DNA of 64,000 nucleotides from Paraoerskovia sediminicola (GCF_030296575.1 NZ_AP027729.1:434001-498000), one strand, 5' to 3'; counted from the stretch's first letter, positions 27,255 through 36,585 are shown. The notes: generated by a model from the sequence alone, not told the origin. Numbers and translations are program-made.

Positions 27255-28615
27255 AGCGCCAACCGCTCCCTGACGACGTCCGCCAGGTCGTTCGCGACCG
27301 AGTCGGCCTGCGCCTGGGTGCCGGCCTCGACCATGACGCGCACGAGCGGCTCGGTGCCCGAGGACCGCAGCAGGACGCGCCCGGTCGCCCCGAGCCGGGA
27401 CTCGGCAGCGGCGACGGCCTCGAGGACGCTCTCGTCGGAGCCGGCCCGGGCCTTGTCGACGCCCCGGACGTTGACGAGCGTCTGCGGGAGCCGTCGGACC
27501 GCCGCGGCGAGGTCGGCGATCCGCTTGCCGGTCTCCTTCACGCGGGCGGCGAGGTGCAGCGCCGTCAGGACGCCGTCGCCCGTGGTCGCGTGCCGCGACA
27601 TGATGATGTGCCCGGACTGCTCCCCGCCGAGCGTGAAGCCGCGGGCGCGCATCTCCTCGAGGACGTAACGGTCCCCCACCCCGGTCTGGACGGTCTCGAT
27701 CCCGGCCTCGCGCATCGCGATGATGAGCCCGAGGTTCGACATGACGGTCACGACGAGGGTGTCGTCCGCGAGCCGGCCCGCGTCGTGCTCGGCGAGCGCG
27801 AGGACCCCCATGATCTGGTCGCCGTCGACGAGCACCCCGCCGTGGTCGACGGCGAGGCAGCGGTCGGCGTCGCCGTCGAACGCGACACCGAAGTCCGACT
27901 CGGAGGCGACGACGACGGCCTGGAGCTGCTCGGGGTGCGTGGACCCGCACTTCTCGTTGATGTTGCGGCCGTCGGGGCTCGCGTTGATGACGACGACGTC
28001 CGCGCCGGCGGCACGCAGCGCCTGCGGCCCGATGTCGCTCGCCGCCCCGTTCGCGCAGTCGACGGCGATCCGCAGGCCCGCGAGGGGCTTGGTGTACTCG
28101 TCGGCGCCGATCGTCGAGATCAGGTGGGCGACGTAGCCCTCGGCCGCCCGGCCGGAGTCCGTCACGATGTGGCCGACCTCGGCACCGACGGGCCGATCCC
28201 AGGGCTCCTGGAGCCGTGCCTCGATCTGGTCCTCGATCGCGTCGTCGAGCTTCACGCCGCCCCGGGCGAAGAACTTGATCCCGTTGTCGGGCATCGCGTT
28301 GTGGGACGCGGAGATCATCACGCCGAGGTCGACGTCCGCCGCGGCGGTCATGTGGGCGACCCCGGGCGTGGGCAGCACCCCGACGTTGATGACGTCGGCG
28401 CCGGCGCTGGCGAGCCCGGCCGCCACGGCGGCGGAGAGGAACTCTCCCGAGACCCGCGGGTCCCGGCCGACGACCGCGCGCGGGCGGTGGCCGTCGAACT
28501 CCCCCGACGTGCCGAGCACGTGGGCCGCCGCGACCCCGAGGTCGAGCGCGAGCTCCGCCGTCACGTCCTTGTTGGCGAGCCCGCGGACCCCGTCCGTCCC
28601 GAACAACCGAGCCAT
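27251..28615 (-). CDS. glmM: phosphoglucosamine mutase
   Basis: 454 aa. Converts glucosamine-6-P to glucosamine-1-P for UDP-GlcNAc synthesis. Starts [15 protein letters not shown]; the phosphoserine loop is [18 protein letters not shown]; the metal loop is [14 protein letters not shown]; the sugar-binding segment is [10 protein letters not shown]; and the phosphate-binding loop near the C-terminus is [23 protein letters not shown] precedes the ATG. It follows the rpsI terminator and heads the glmM-def operon. Confidence 0.98.
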   Translation of the reverse strand: MARLFGTDGVRGLANKDVTAELALDLGVAAAHVLGTSGEFDGHRPRAVVGRDPRVSGEFLSAAVAAGLASAGADVINVGVLPTPGVAHMTAAADVDLGVMISASHNAMPDNGIKFFARGGVKLDDAIEDQIEARLQEPWDRPVGAEVGHIVTDSGRAAEGYVAHLISTIGADEYTKPLAGLRIAVDCANGAASDIGPQALRAAGADVVVINASPDGRNINEKCGSTHPEQLQAVVVASESDFGVAFDGDADRCLAVDHGGVLVDGDQIMGVLALAEHDAGRLADDTLVVTVMSNLGLIIAMREAGIETVQTGVGDRYVLEEMRARGFTLGGEQSGHIIMSRHATTGDGVLTALHLAARVKETGKRIADLAAAVRRLPQTLVNVRGVDKARAGSDESVLEAVAAAESRLGATGRVLLRSSGTEPLVRVMVEAGTQAQADSVANDLADVVRERLAL

Positions 28616-28680
28616 CGTCACTCCTTGTGAGAACCGTCTGAGGTAATTGTGAGCACTCCGGCGAAACCGCCGTGGAACGC

Positions 28681-28717
28681 CGACGGCCCCGGCGGACAGT
28701 GTCCGTCGGGGCCGTCG
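28681..28717 (-). terminator. rplM-rpsI terminator
   Basis: 17-bp stem with one G-T pair (28681-28697 with 28701-28717) and a 3-nt loop, 17 bp beyond the rpsI stop. Confidence 0.85.
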
Positions 28718-28733
28718 TGGTGAAGTCGCCGGA

Positions 28734-29219
28734 TCAGCGCTTCGAGTACTGCGGAGCCTTGCGGGCCTTCTTGAGACCAGCCTTCTTGCGCTCGACCGCA
28801 CGGGGGTCGCGCGTCAGGAAGCCGGCCTTCTTGAGGGTCGCACGGTTGTGCTCCTCGTCGATCTCGTTCAGCGCACGAGCGATGCCGAGGCGCAGCGCGC
28901 CGGCCTGACCGGCGATGCCGCCACCGTGGATGCGCGCGATGATGTCGAAGCGACCCTCGACGTCCACGGCCTTCAGCGGGTCGTTCGCGATCTGCTGGTG
29001 CAGCTTGTTCGGGAAGTAGTCCTCGATCGTACGACCGTTGATCTTCCACTGACCGGTGCCCGGAACGAGGCGGACGCGAGCGACCGCCTCCTTGCGGCGG
29101 CCCAGGGCCTGTGCCGGTGCGGTGATGCTCTGGCCCTGGCCCGTGGGGGCGACGGTCTCAGAGGTGTAGTTGCTGGGGGTCTCGTCCAGCGTGTCGTTGT
29201 CGACGGTGGTCTCGGCCAC
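28734..29219 (-). CDS. rpsI: 30S ribosomal protein S9
   Basis: 161 aa. The S9 core starts at [21 protein letters not shown] near residue 40 and ends in the basic tail [12 protein letters not shown] that reaches the ribosomal P site. The first 39 residues (acidic, Thr-rich) are an extension relative to the 130-aa E. coli protein, as in other actinobacteria. Second gene of the rplM operon. Confidence 0.98.
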   Translation of the reverse strand: MAETTVDNDTLDETPSNYTSETVAPTGQGQSITAPAQALGRRKEAVARVRLVPGTGQWKINGRTIEDYFPNKLHQQIANDPLKAVDVEGRFDIIARIHGGGIAGQAGALRLGIARALNEIDEEHNRATLKKAGFLTRDPRAVERKKAGLKKARKAPQYSKR

Positions 29220-29288
29220 TGGTGTGTCCTCGCGTCCTAGTTCTTCGGGAAGTCGGTGGCGCGCCCGGGGGCGCGATCCGGGGGCTCG

Positions 29289-29732
29289 TTACTGAGCGAC
29301 CTGGGTGATCTCGAACGGCTTCGGCTGCTGCGCGGCGTGCGGGTGCTCAGCACCGCGGTACACCTTGAGCTTGCCGAGCTGCTGACGGCCGAGGGACGTC
29401 TTGGGGACCATGCCGCGGACGGCGGTCTCCACGACGCGCTCGGGGTTCTTGTCGAGCAGGTCGCCGACGGCGACAGCCTTGAGCCCGCCCGGGTATCCCG
29501 AGTGGGTGTAGGCGAGCTTCTGCTCACGCTTGTTGCCGGTGAGGGCGACCTTGTCGGCGTTGATGACGATGACGAAGTCACCGCCATCGACGTGCGGGGC
29601 AAAGGTGGCCTTGTGCTTCCCACGCAGCAGGGTAGCGACGTGGGTGGCGAGGCGGCCCAGGACGACGTCGGTCGCGTCGATGACGTACCAGTCACGCTGG
29701 ACGTCGCCGGGCTTCGGGGTGTACGTACGCAC
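29289..29732 (-). CDS. rplM: 50S ribosomal protein L13
   Basis: 147 aa. Contains [44 protein letters not shown] and [19 protein letters not shown] start preceded by GAAGG. L13 nucleates 23S rRNA assembly and in E. coli represses its own operon through the leader; the leader here is about 150 nt, long enough for such control. Confidence 0.98.
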   Translation of the reverse strand: MRTYTPKPGDVQRDWYVIDATDVVLGRLATHVATLLRGKHKATFAPHVDGGDFVIVINADKVALTGNKREQKLAYTHSGYPGGLKAVAVGDLLDKNPERVVETAVRGMVPKTSLGRQQLGKLKVYRGAEHPHAAQQPKPFEITQVAQ

Positions 29733-29890
29733 GGTCGTAGCCTTCGTTTCGTGTCTCGATGTCTTCTTCGGCGCAGAGGACTGCGGCCGACGAGTGTCGT
29801 TGTCGATGCTCGATGAACCGGGCTTCGTCAGACAGCGAGTGGGAGAACACGCGTGACGTCGATCCCGAGCGGGAAGCACAACGGCTACCT

Positions 29891-29920
29891 ACGATACCGG
29901 CGATGGGCGTCGCGGGTCAA
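29891..29920 (-). promoter_or_regulatory. rplM-rpsI promoter
   Basis: On the minus strand, -35 TTGACC (29920-29915), 18-bp spacer, -10 TATCGT (29896-29891). It lies between trhO and rplM and implies a leader of about 150 nt. Confidence 0.6.
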
Positions 29921-29975
29921 AAGGGGACGCGTCACACCTGAGTCGCGCTCGAGCCTGGCTCGGATCCGGCCCGGG

Positions 29976-30911
29976 TCACGCGCGCGAGCCCGCCCAGGTG
30001 CGGGTGTCGCGCAGCGTCGCCGCGGGTCGGACGACGTGGCACGGGTCGCACTGCCGCCGCCGGTGGGCGTCGACGCAGCCCTCGCACACCAGCGTCAGGG
30101 TCGAGCACGACGGGTCCCCGCAGTTCTCGTAGAACGACGTCGGCGCGTCGCAGTCCGAGCAGCGACCGCGGGGCACGGCGTCCGGCGAGAGGTCGACGTG
30201 CCGCCGCTCGTCGAAGACGTAGAGCGAACCCTCCCAGAGGCCGGCGTCGGCCCGCGCCTCGCCGTAGCGGACGATCCCCCCGTCGAGCTGGTAGACCTCC
30301 GAGAACCCGCGGTCGACCATGAGCGCGGAGAGCACCTCGCACCGGACGCCGCCCGTGCAGTAGGTGACGACCGGACGGTCCTTGAGGTGGTCGTACCTGC
30401 CCGAGTCGAGCTCCCCGACGAAGTCGCGGGTGGTGGACACGTCGGGGACCACGGCGCCACGGAAGCGCCCGATCTCGGCCTCGAACGCGTTGCGGCCGTC
30501 GAAGAGGACCACCTCGTCGCCCCGGTCCGCGACGAGCGCGTCGAGCTCGGCGGGCCGCAGGCGCGTCCCGCCGCCGACGACACCGTGCTCGTCCACCCGC
30601 ACCGCCGCCGGGTCCCCGAAGCTCACGAGCTCGGGGCGCACCTTGACCGACAGCCTCGGGAAGTCGCGCCCGGTGCCGTCGGACCACTTCACGTCGACGT
30701 CGGCGAAGCCCGGGTGCTCCCGCGTCTCCTTGACGTACTGCTTGAGCGCCTCGACCGTGCCCCCGAGCGTGGCGTTGATGCCGTGCTCGGCGACGACCAC
30801 ACGCCCGGTCAGGCCGTGCTCACGCGCCAGGGACCGCTGCCAGAGCCGGACCGCCTGCGGGTCCGGCAGCGGGGTGAAGGCGTAGAAGAGCACGATCTTG
30901 TGGACGGCCAT
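29976..30911 (-). CDS. trhO: tRNA uridine(34) hydroxylase TrhO (rhodanese-related)
   Basis: 311 aa. Forms 5-hydroxyuridine at tRNA position 34. An N-terminal acylphosphatase-like domain ([25 protein letters not shown]) precedes a rhodanese domain with catalytic Cys in [16 protein letters not shown]. The C-terminal tail is rich in Cys pairs ([20 protein letters not shown]) and may bind zinc. A TAAAAT hexamer six bases upstream of the ATG predicts a leaderless mRNA. It is divergent from the DUF5709 gene. Confidence 0.95.
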   Translation of the reverse strand: MAVHKIVLFYAFTPLPDPQAVRLWQRSLAREHGLTGRVVVAEHGINATLGGTVEALKQYVKETREHPGFADVDVKWSDGTGRDFPRLSVKVRPELVSFGDPAAVRVDEHGVVGGGTRLRPAELDALVADRGDEVVLFDGRNAFEAEIGRFRGAVVPDVSTTRDFVGELDSGRYDHLKDRPVVTYCTGGVRCEVLSALMVDRGFSEVYQLDGGIVRYGEARADAGLWEGSLYVFDERRHVDLSPDAVPRGRCSDCDAPTSFYENCGDPSCSTLTLVCEGCVDAHRRRQCDPCHVVRPAATLRDTRTWAGSRA

Positions 30912-30917
30912 GCGTCG

Positions 30918-30923
30918 ATTTTA
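30918..30923 (-). promoter_or_regulatory. -10 element of trhO (leaderless)
   Basis: TAAAAT on the minus strand, six bases before ATG at 30911. Best match to TATAAT among the leaderless set. Confidence 0.55.
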
Positions 30924-30978
30924 CGAGGACGTCCCGGGTGCAGGTGCGGCCCGGGCCGCACGGTGCGACGGTGTGGTG

Positions 30979-31374
30979 ATGAGCGAGCAGACACCGGCCA
31001 CCAGCCCGGAACCGGAGCAGGCCAACGAGGGCGACACCAACCAGCTGTCCGCCGAGGACACGCTGGTCGACCGAGGCGTCAAGGACGCCCTCGACGAGGG
31101 GTACTCGCCGCCCGACCGGCCACGCTCGAACCACTACGGCGAGACCGCGTGGGAGGAGTCGCACCCCGAGTCGTTCGACCAGCGGCTCGCGCAGGAGGAG
31201 CCGGACGAGGACGAGTCCTCGCCCCGCCCCGACACGACGCGGGCGGGCAGGCTCGCCGAGAACTCGGACGCCGCGGAGGGCCGCCAGAACGACCTCTACG
31301 CGGACGACGCCGGGATCGACGGCGCGGGCGCGAGCGCCGAGGAGGCGTCCGTCCACATCGTCGACGAGATCTGA
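30979..31374 (+). CDS. DUF5709 domain-containing protein
   Basis: 131-aa, very acidic, predicted disordered protein without signal peptide or membrane segment. Its hallmark segments, VDRGVKDALDEGYSPPDRP, SFDQRLAQEEPD, RAGRLAEN and GIDGAGASAEEASVHIV, match DUF5709, a family confined to actinobacteria whose function is unknown. Start chosen at ATG 30979; upstream GTG codons at 30973 and 30976 are possible. It ends six bases from convergent truA. Confidence 0.8.
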   Translation: MSEQTPATSPEPEQANEGDTNQLSAEDTLVDRGVKDALDEGYSPPDRPRSNHYGETAWEESHPESFDQRLAQEEPDEDESSPRPDTTRAGRLAENSDAAEGRQNDLYADDAGIDGAGASAEEASVHIVDEI

Positions 31375-31380
31375 GCCGCC

Positions 31381-32361
31381 TCAGTCCTCGTCGACGTCCT
31401 CGTCCATGCGGCGCGCCCGCACCTGACGCGCCCGCGACGCGAGCTCGGCGTCCGGCGGGTAGTCCACCGCCTCGAGCACCAGCCCGTGCGCGGCAGCGCG
31501 CCCCGCGTCGCTCGTGCGTCGGCGTCCGCGCAGGTGCTCCGCGGGGAACTCCACCGGCCGGCGACCCTCGCCCACCGCGAGCGAGGCCCCGACGAGGGAC
31601 CGGACCATGTTGTGGCAGAACGCGTCCGCGCTCACACGGGCGACGACGAGCCCGGCGTCGGCCCCCTCCTCGACCCGGCACCAGTCCATCCGGGTGAGCT
31701 CACGGATCGTGGTCGCCCCCGGCCGCGGGCGGCAGTACGCCGCGAAGTCCCGCAGCCCGAGCAGCGGCTGCATCGACGCGTGCATGGCGTCGACGTCGAG
31801 CCGGCGACGCGCCCAGAGCGTCCACCCCCGACGGAGGGGGTCACGCAGGTCCGGGTCGTCGACGATGCGGTAGGTGTAGTGCCGGTGCTGCGCCGAGAAG
31901 CGCGCGTCGAAGCCCGGTGGCGCCGGCTCCGCGGAACGGACCACGACGTCGTCCGGCAGCACGCCCGCGAGCCGGGCGACCATCGACTCCCCCGGCGCCC
32001 TGTCGGACCGCCCGGGCATGGCCTCCCACCGCTCGAGCGGCAGGTCGACGTGCACGACCTGGCCGCGGGCGTGGACCCCCGTGTCGGTGCGCCCCGCCAC
32101 GGTGACGCGGGGGCGGCCCGGGCGGGAGATCCGGGCGATCCCCTCCTCGAGGACCCCCTGCACGGTCCGCAGGCCCGGCTGCACCGCCCACCCGGCGAAC
32201 GCGCGGCCGTCGTAGGCGAGGTCGAGGCGCAGCCGCACGGTGTCGTGGGCGCCGTCCACGCCGCCGGCAGACCTGTGGGTCCCGCTGTGGTTCTCACCGT
32301 GGGTCTCGCCATGGGTCTCGCCATACGCCTGGCCGTTGGTCTGGTCGTCCGTCTCGAGCAC
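31381..32361 (-). CDS. truA: tRNA pseudouridine(38-40) synthase TruA
   Basis: 326 aa. Catalytic Asp in AGRTDTGVHARGQVVHVD; further motifs LDLAYDGRAFAGWAVQPGLRTVQ, FDARFSAQHRHYTYRI and FCHNMVRSLVGASLAVG. The first 40 residues are an extension with GETHGETHGENH repeats encoded by a 12-bp tandem array. GTG at 32361 is preceded by TACGGT six bases upstream. It often follows rplQ in actinobacteria; here the hydrolase and ROK genes lie between. Confidence 0.95.
   Translation of the reverse strand: MLETDDQTNGQAYGETHGETHGENHSGTHRSAGGVDGAHDTVRLRLDLAYDGRAFAGWAVQPGLRTVQGVLEEGIARISRPGRPRVTVAGRTDTGVHARGQVVHVDLPLERWEAMPGRSDRAPGESMVARLAGVLPDDVVVRSAEPAPPGFDARFSAQHRHYTYRIVDDPDLRDPLRRGWTLWARRRLDVDAMHASMQPLLGLRDFAAYCRPRPGATTIRELTRMDWCRVEEGADAGLVVARVSADAFCHNMVRSLVGASLAVGEGRRPVEFPAEHLRGRRRTSDAGRAAAHGLVLEAVDYPPDAELASRARQVRARRMDEDVDED
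32282..32346. repeat. 12-bp imperfect tandem array in the truA N-terminus
   Basis: Units such as CCGTGGGTCTCG, CCATGGGTCTCG, CCATACGCCTGG and CCGTTGGTCTGG follow each other in frame and encode the Gly-Glu-Thr-His-type repeats. Confidence 0.7.
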
Positions 32362-32367
32362 CCGCCC

Positions 32368-32373
32368 ACCGTA
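32368..32373 (-). promoter_or_regulatory. -10 element of truA (leaderless)
   Basis: TACGGT on the minus strand, six bases before GTG at 32361. Confidence 0.45.
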
Positions 32374-32419
32374 TCGGCCGCCGGACGCCGTACAGGACCC
32401 CGGTGGCGGGGCCCGGGGC

Positions 32420-32425
32420 TACCGT
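32420..32425 (+). promoter_or_regulatory. -10 element of the ROK gene (leaderless)
   Basis: TACCGT ends six bases before ATG at 32432. Confidence 0.45.
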
Positions 32426-32431
32426 GACCTC

Positions 32432-33193
32432 ATGGCAGACGACCTGAGGACGCTCGCCGTCGACTGCGGCGGCGGCTCGATCAAGGCGAACGTGCTCGAT
32501 GCGTCCGGCACCGCGCACGCCACCGCCGTCCGCGTACCGACGCCGTACCCGCTCCCGCCCGAGCGCCTCGTCGAGACCGTCGCCGAGGTCGCCGCCGGGC
32601 TGCCCGCGGCCGACCGCGTCACGGTCGGGCTGCCGGGCATGGTCCGGCACGGCGTCGTGGTCCACACGCCGCACTACATCACCCGGTCCGGCCCTCGCTC
32701 GCGCGTGGTCCCCGAGCTGCTCGACGCGTGGTCGTCCTTCGACGTCCGCGCCGCCGTCGCCGCCCGCTTGGGGATCCCCGCGCTCGTCCTGAACGACGCC
32801 GAGGTGCACGCCGCGGGCGTCGTCGCCGGCTCCGGCCTGGAGCTCGTCCTGACGCTCGGCACGGGACTCGGCTCCGCTCTCTTCGACGGCGGACGGCGCG
32901 CCCCGCACCTCGAGTGGTCGCACGCGCCGATCCGTCGCGGGACGACGTACGACGCGTACATCGGCGAGATCGAGCGTCGCCGCCTGGGCGACGGGCTCTG
33001 GTCCCGCCGGGTCGTCACCGTCGTCGAGGGGCTACGCCCCGTGTTCCGGTGGGACCGCCTCTACGTCGGGGGCGGGAACTCGCGCGCCATCACCCGCAAC
33101 GCGCTCGACCGGCTGGGGGACGACGTCGTCGTGGTCCCGAACTCCGCGGCGCTCGTCGGCGGCGCCCGCGCCTGGGAGATGCCCGGCATCTGA
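32432..33193 (+). CDS. ROK family sugar kinase-like protein (PpgK-like)
   Basis: 253 aa, ASKHA fold. Phosphate-1 motif VDCGGGSIKANVLD, catalytic Asp in PALVLNDAEVHAAG, phosphate-2 motif LTLGTGLGSALFDGG, and the adenosine loop LYVGGGNSRAI. The size and the VGLPGMVRHGVV segment resemble actinobacterial polyphosphate glucokinases, which also lack the ROK zinc-binding cysteines; substrate and phosphoryl donor cannot be fixed from sequence. The last 162 bp overlap the convergent hydrolase frame. Confidence 0.8.
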   Translation: MADDLRTLAVDCGGGSIKANVLDASGTAHATAVRVPTPYPLPPERLVETVAEVAAGLPAADRVTVGLPGMVRHGVVVHTPHYITRSGPRSRVVPELLDAWSSFDVRAAVAARLGIPALVLNDAEVHAAGVVAGSGLELVLTLGTGLGSALFDGGRRAPHLEWSHAPIRRGTTYDAYIGEIERRRLGDGLWSRRVVTVVEGLRPVFRWDRLYVGGGNSRAITRNALDRLGDDVVVVPNSAALVGGARAWEMPGI

Positions 33194-33928
33194 GCCGCGC
33201 CCGGCGACCTCGTCGGCGGCCTCGAGCAGCACCCGAGCGAACGCCACCGGCGCGTCCAGGCTGACGAGGTGCTTGGCCCGCGGCACGACGACGAGCCGTG
33301 CGGCCCCTCCACCGCGCCGGGCCGCCGCGACGTAGGCACGCTCCTGGGTCCGGAAGTGGTCGAGCGCACCGTTGACGACCCACACGGGCGACCCCGCGTC
33401 CGCGAGCCGCGCCACCGTGTCGACCCGCGCCACCTCGTCCAGCACGTCGGTCATCACGTCGAGCGCGTACCCGCCGGCCGCGAGGTCCGCCCGCTGCGCC
33501 GTCGCGACCGTCGCCCGCACCATCGCCCGGTTCAGCAGGGCGCCCGAGTCGGGGCTCGCCTCGATCGCCCGGGCCGCGAGCCGCCAGAGGCCGCGCAGCG
33601 GCGACGTCGGGATCGTGCTGCAGCTCGCCGCGACGAGCCCCCGGGACTCCGCCGGGTACCGGCCACGGTGCTCGATCGCGACGTAGCCGCCCAGGGAGAG
33701 ACCGACGACCAGGGCAGGGCCCGGACCGCCCACCGCCTCGGCGACGCCCTCGCGGACCTCCTCGACCGCGCCGTCCAGGGTGAACCGTTCACCGGCGCGA
33801 CGACCGTGCCCGGGCAGGTCGACCGCCACCGGCCGGTGACCCGCCGCCCCCAGCGCGGCGACCTGGGCCCGCCACATGGTCGCGGACGTGCGAGCACCGT
33901 GGAGCAGGACCACCGGGACGCTCGTCAC
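33032..33928 (-). CDS. alpha/beta hydrolase
   Basis: 298 aa. VPVVLLHGARTSATMW (oxyanion region), nucleophile Ser in VVGLSLGGYVAIEH, Asp in VVNGALDHFRT and His in PRAKHLVSLD form a canonical triad. The core ends near residue 245; the last 50 or so residues are antisense to the ROK gene and unlike a hydrolase, so the true stop may have been lost or the overlap is genuine. The GTG at 33928 is preceded by TACGGT six bases upstream, whereas the earlier ATG at 34009 would run through the rplQ terminator. Substrate unknown. Confidence 0.8.
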   Translation of the reverse strand: MTSVPVVLLHGARTSATMWRAQVAALGAAGHRPVAVDLPGHGRRAGERFTLDGAVEEVREGVAEAVGGPGPALVVGLSLGGYVAIEHRGRYPAESRGLVAASCSTIPTSPLRGLWRLAARAIEASPDSGALLNRAMVRATVATAQRADLAAGGYALDVMTDVLDEVARVDTVARLADAGSPVWVVNGALDHFRTQERAYVAAARRGGGAARLVVVPRAKHLVSLDAPVAFARVLLEAADEVAGRGSDAGHLPGAGAADERRGVRDHDDVVPQPVERVAGDGARVPAPDVEAVPPEHGA

Positions 33929-33934
33929 CGGAGC

Positions 33935-33940
33935 ACCGTA
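33935..33940 (-). promoter_or_regulatory. -10 element of the alpha/beta hydrolase gene (leaderless)
   Basis: TACGGT on the minus strand, six bases before GTG at 33928 and just downstream of the rplQ terminator. Confidence 0.45.
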
Positions 33941-33952
33941 TCCGGACACAGC

Positions 33953-33991
33953 GAGGGCCCGCTCCGAGAGGTCGTCTCGGGGCGGGCCCTC
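33953..33991 (-). terminator. terminator of the alpha operon (after rplQ)
   Basis: 17-bp stem with one G-T pair (33953-33969 with 33975-33991), 5-nt loop, 36 bp beyond the rplQ stop. Confidence 0.85.
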
Positions 33992-34026
33992 GGTGAGCGC
34001 GGCCGGCATGGTGACCGGCCGTGCGC

Positions 34027-34530
34027 TCAGTCCTCCGTGGAGGAGCTCTTCTCGTCGGCCGCGGCAGGTGCCTCGTCGGCCGGCTTCTCGGCCGGAGCAG
34101 CCTTCGACGACGACTTCGCCGACTTCTCGGTGGCCTTGGTGGCCTCCTTGACGACGGCCTGCTTCGGGCTCACGGGCTCGGTCACGAGCTCGATGACCGC
34201 CATGGGCGCGTTGTCGCCCTTGCGGTTGCCGACCTTCGTGATGCGCGTGTAGCCGCCCTGGCGCTCGGCCATCGTCGGCGCGATGTCGACGAACAGGTGC
34301 TGGACGACGCCCTTGTCACGCACGACCGTCAGGACGCGACGACGCGCGCTCAGGTCTCCGCGCTTGGCGAACGTGATGAGCCGCTCGGCGAGCGGACGCA
34401 GGCGCTTGGCCTTCGTCTCGGTCGTCGTGATGCGGCCGTGCTCGAACAGCGCGGTGGCCAGGTTCGCGAGCATGAGGCGCTCGTGGGCCGGTCCGCCGCC
34501 GAGCCGGGGTCCCTTGGAGGGGGTAGGCAT
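34027..34530 (-). CDS. rplQ: 50S ribosomal protein L17
   Basis: 167 aa. Core: [52 protein letters not shown] and [24 protein letters not shown]. After residue 120 comes a tail of about 45 residues rich in Ala, Lys, Ser and Glu that is absent from E. coli L17. Last gene of the infA-to-rplQ cluster. Confidence 0.98.
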   Translation of the reverse strand: MPTPSKGPRLGGGPAHERLMLANLATALFEHGRITTTETKAKRLRPLAERLITFAKRGDLSARRRVLTVVRDKGVVQHLFVDIAPTMAERQGGYTRITKVGNRKGDNAPMAVIELVTEPVSPKQAVVKEATKATEKSAKSSSKAAPAEKPADEAPAAADEKSSSTED

Positions 34531-34587
34531 GGTGATGCTCCTTGAGGTGCAGGGTCCCGGGTGCGGCCGAACCGCCCCCGGACGTCG

Positions 34588-35598
34588 TCAGTAGGTCTGG
34601 TCGCCCGAGAAGGTCTCGTCGTCGGACTCGTAGTAGTCGGCCTTCGACGGGTCGAAGTCCAGCGGCGAGTCCTTGAGCGCGAGGCCGAGCTCGGCCAGCT
34701 TCTCCTTGACCTCCGTGATCGACTTCGCACCGAAGTTGCGGATGTCGAGGAGGTCGGCCTCGCTGCGAGCGACGAGCTCACCCACCTGGTGGATGCCCTC
34801 GCGCTTGAGGCAGTTGTACGAGCGGATCGTGAGGTTGAGCTCCTCGATCGGCAGCGCCAGGTCCGCCGCGAGCGCGGCGTCCGTGGGCGACGGCCCGATC
34901 TCGATGCCCTCGGCCTCGACGTTCAGCTCGCGGGCGAGCCCGAAGAGCTCGACCAGGGTCTTGCCGGCAGAGGCCAGCGCGTCGCGCGGGCTGATCGCCG
35001 ACTTCGTCTCGACGTCGACGACGAGCTTGTCGAAGTCGGTGCGCTGCTCGACACGGGTCGCCTCGACCTTGTAGGTCACCTTGAGCACGGGCGAGTAGAT
35101 CGAGTCGACCGGCACGCGGCCGATCTCGGCGTCGAACGACTTGTTCTGGCTCGCGGAGACGTAGCCGCGACCGCGCTCGACGGTCAGCTCGATCTCGAGA
35201 CGACCGGCCTCGTTGAGCGTGGCGATCTCGAGGTCCGGGTTGTGGATCTCGACGCCGGCCGGCGGGACGATCTCCGCGGCGGTGACGACACCGGCACCCT
35301 GCTTGCGCAGGTACATCACGACGGGCTCGTCGTTCTCCGAGGAGACGACGAGGTTCTTGATGTTCAGGATGATCTCGGTGACGTCCTCCTTGACACCGGA
35401 GACGGTCGTGAACTCGTGGAGCACGCCGTCGATCCGGATGGAGGTGACCGCTGCGCCCGGGATGGAGGAGAGCAGCGTGCGACGCAGCGAGTTGCCGAGC
35501 GTGTACCCGAACCCGGGCTCGAGCGGCTCGATGGAGAACCGCGAACGGCTGTCCGAGATGACCTCTTCGGTCAGCGTGGGGCGCTGTGCGATGAGCAC
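34588..35598 (-). CDS. rpoA: DNA-directed RNA polymerase subunit alpha
   Basis: 336 aa. N-terminal assembly domain with [31 protein letters not shown] (split by the family at LGNSLRR) and C-terminal domain with [30 protein letters not shown], which binds UP elements and activators. GTG start with AGGAACG upstream. No rpsD lies between it and rpsK. A hairpin at 35692-35725 may modulate read-through from rpsK. Confidence 0.99.
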   Translation of the reverse strand: MLIAQRPTLTEEVISDSRSRFSIEPLEPGFGYTLGNSLRRTLLSSIPGAAVTSIRIDGVLHEFTTVSGVKEDVTEIILNIKNLVVSSENDEPVVMYLRKQGAGVVTAAEIVPPAGVEIHNPDLEIATLNEAGRLEIELTVERGRGYVSASQNKSFDAEIGRVPVDSIYSPVLKVTYKVEATRVEQRTDFDKLVVDVETKSAISPRDALASAGKTLVELFGLARELNVEAEGIEIGPSPTDAALAADLALPIEELNLTIRSYNCLKREGIHQVGELVARSEADLLDIRNFGAKSITEVKEKLAELGLALKDSPLDFDPSKADYYESDDETFSGDQTY

Positions 35599-35691
35599 TG
35601 GTTTCGTTCCTCTCAGTGTGCGTCCGCTATTTGACGCATCACGGTGGTGCAGTCACGCCCGGGGTCTCGGTCCACCCGCGAACGTGCCGTG

Positions 35692-35725
35692 GCCGTCGCC
35701 CTCCCGCTACGGGGAGGACGACGGC
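35692..35725 (-). terminator. attenuator-like hairpin between rpsK and rpoA
   Basis: GCCGTCG pairs with CGACGGC and CCTCCC with GGGAGG, leaving a small internal loop and GCTAC apex. It may be a partial terminator or processing site. Confidence 0.5.
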
Positions 35726-35737
35726 GACGGAGGAGAA

Positions 35738-36140
35738 TCAGACGCGGCGACGCTTCGGGGGCGGCAGCCGTTGTGCGCCTGGGGCGTGACGTCCGAGATC
35801 GAGCCGACCTCGAGGCCTGCACCCTGGAGCGAACGGATCGCGGTCTCGCGGCCGGAACCCGGCCCCTTGACGAACACGTCGACCTTCTTCACGCCGTGCT
35901 CGGCGGCCTTGCGGGCGGCGGCCTCAGCGGCCATGCCGGCGGCGTAGGGGTCGACTTGCGCGAGCCCTTGAAGCCGACGTCGCCGCCGGAGGCCCACGCG
36001 ATCACAGCGCCCGAAGGGTCCGTGATCGAGACGATGGTGTTGTTGAACGTGCTCTTGATGTGCGCCTGGCCGAGCGGGACGTTCTTCTTGTCCTTGCGAC
36101 GCGGCTTGCGGCCTGCGGCCGCACGAGTCTTGGGAGGCAT
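35738..36140 (-). CDS. rpsK: 30S ribosomal protein S11 (two frameshifts in this sequence)
   Basis: 134 aa when restored, the normal S11 length. Frame 1 gives [18 protein letters not shown] to [10 protein letters not shown]; frame 2 gives [41 protein letters not shown] to HNGCRP; frame 3 gives PKRRRV and the stop at 35738. One G is missing from each of the runs at 35947-35950 and 35757-35761. S11 is essential and single-copy in bacteria, so two disabling lesions cannot be biological; sequence error is by far the likelier cause. Confidence 0.92.
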
Positions 36141-36210
36141 TGCTGTGTTCTCTCCTGGTCTGAGGTCTTCGGACCGGGGCGGTCACTGGGGCCGCACCAC
36201 GGACTGCTGC

Positions 36211-36585
36211 TTAGCGGGCCTTCTTCTTGCCGGCCACGGTGCGCTTCGGGCCCTTGCGGGTACGAGCGTTCGTCTTCGTGCGCTGACCGCGCACGGGGAG
36301 GCCGCGGCGGTGCCGGATGCCCTCGTAGCAGCCGATCTCGACCTTGCGGCGGATGTCGGCAGCGACCTCACGGCGGAGGTCACCCTCGAGCTTGAAGTTG
36401 CCCTCGAGGTGGTCGCGCAGTGCGACGAGCTCGGCGTCGCCGATGTCCTTCACGCGCAGGTTGGGGTCGATGCCCGTCGCCGCCAGCGTCTGCTGGGCGC
36501 GGGTACGGCCGACGCCGTAGATGTAGGTGAGCGCGATCTCGAGCCGCTTCTCGCGGGGGAGATCGACGCCGACAAGACGTGCCAT
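36211..36585 (-). CDS. rpsM: 30S ribosomal protein S13
   Basis: 124 aa. Starts [26 protein letters not shown]; has the helix-two-turns-helix and the C-terminal [18 protein letters not shown] basic tail that contacts 16S rRNA head and tRNA. The 194-bp gap upstream to rpmJ holds small GC hairpins (for example 36646-36663). Confidence 0.98.
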   Translation of the reverse strand: MARLVGVDLPREKRLEIALTYIYGVGRTRAQQTLAATGIDPNLRVKDIGDAELVALRDHLEGNFKLEGDLRREVAADIRRKVEIGCYEGIRHRRGLPVRGQRTKTNARTRKGPKRTVAGKKKAR

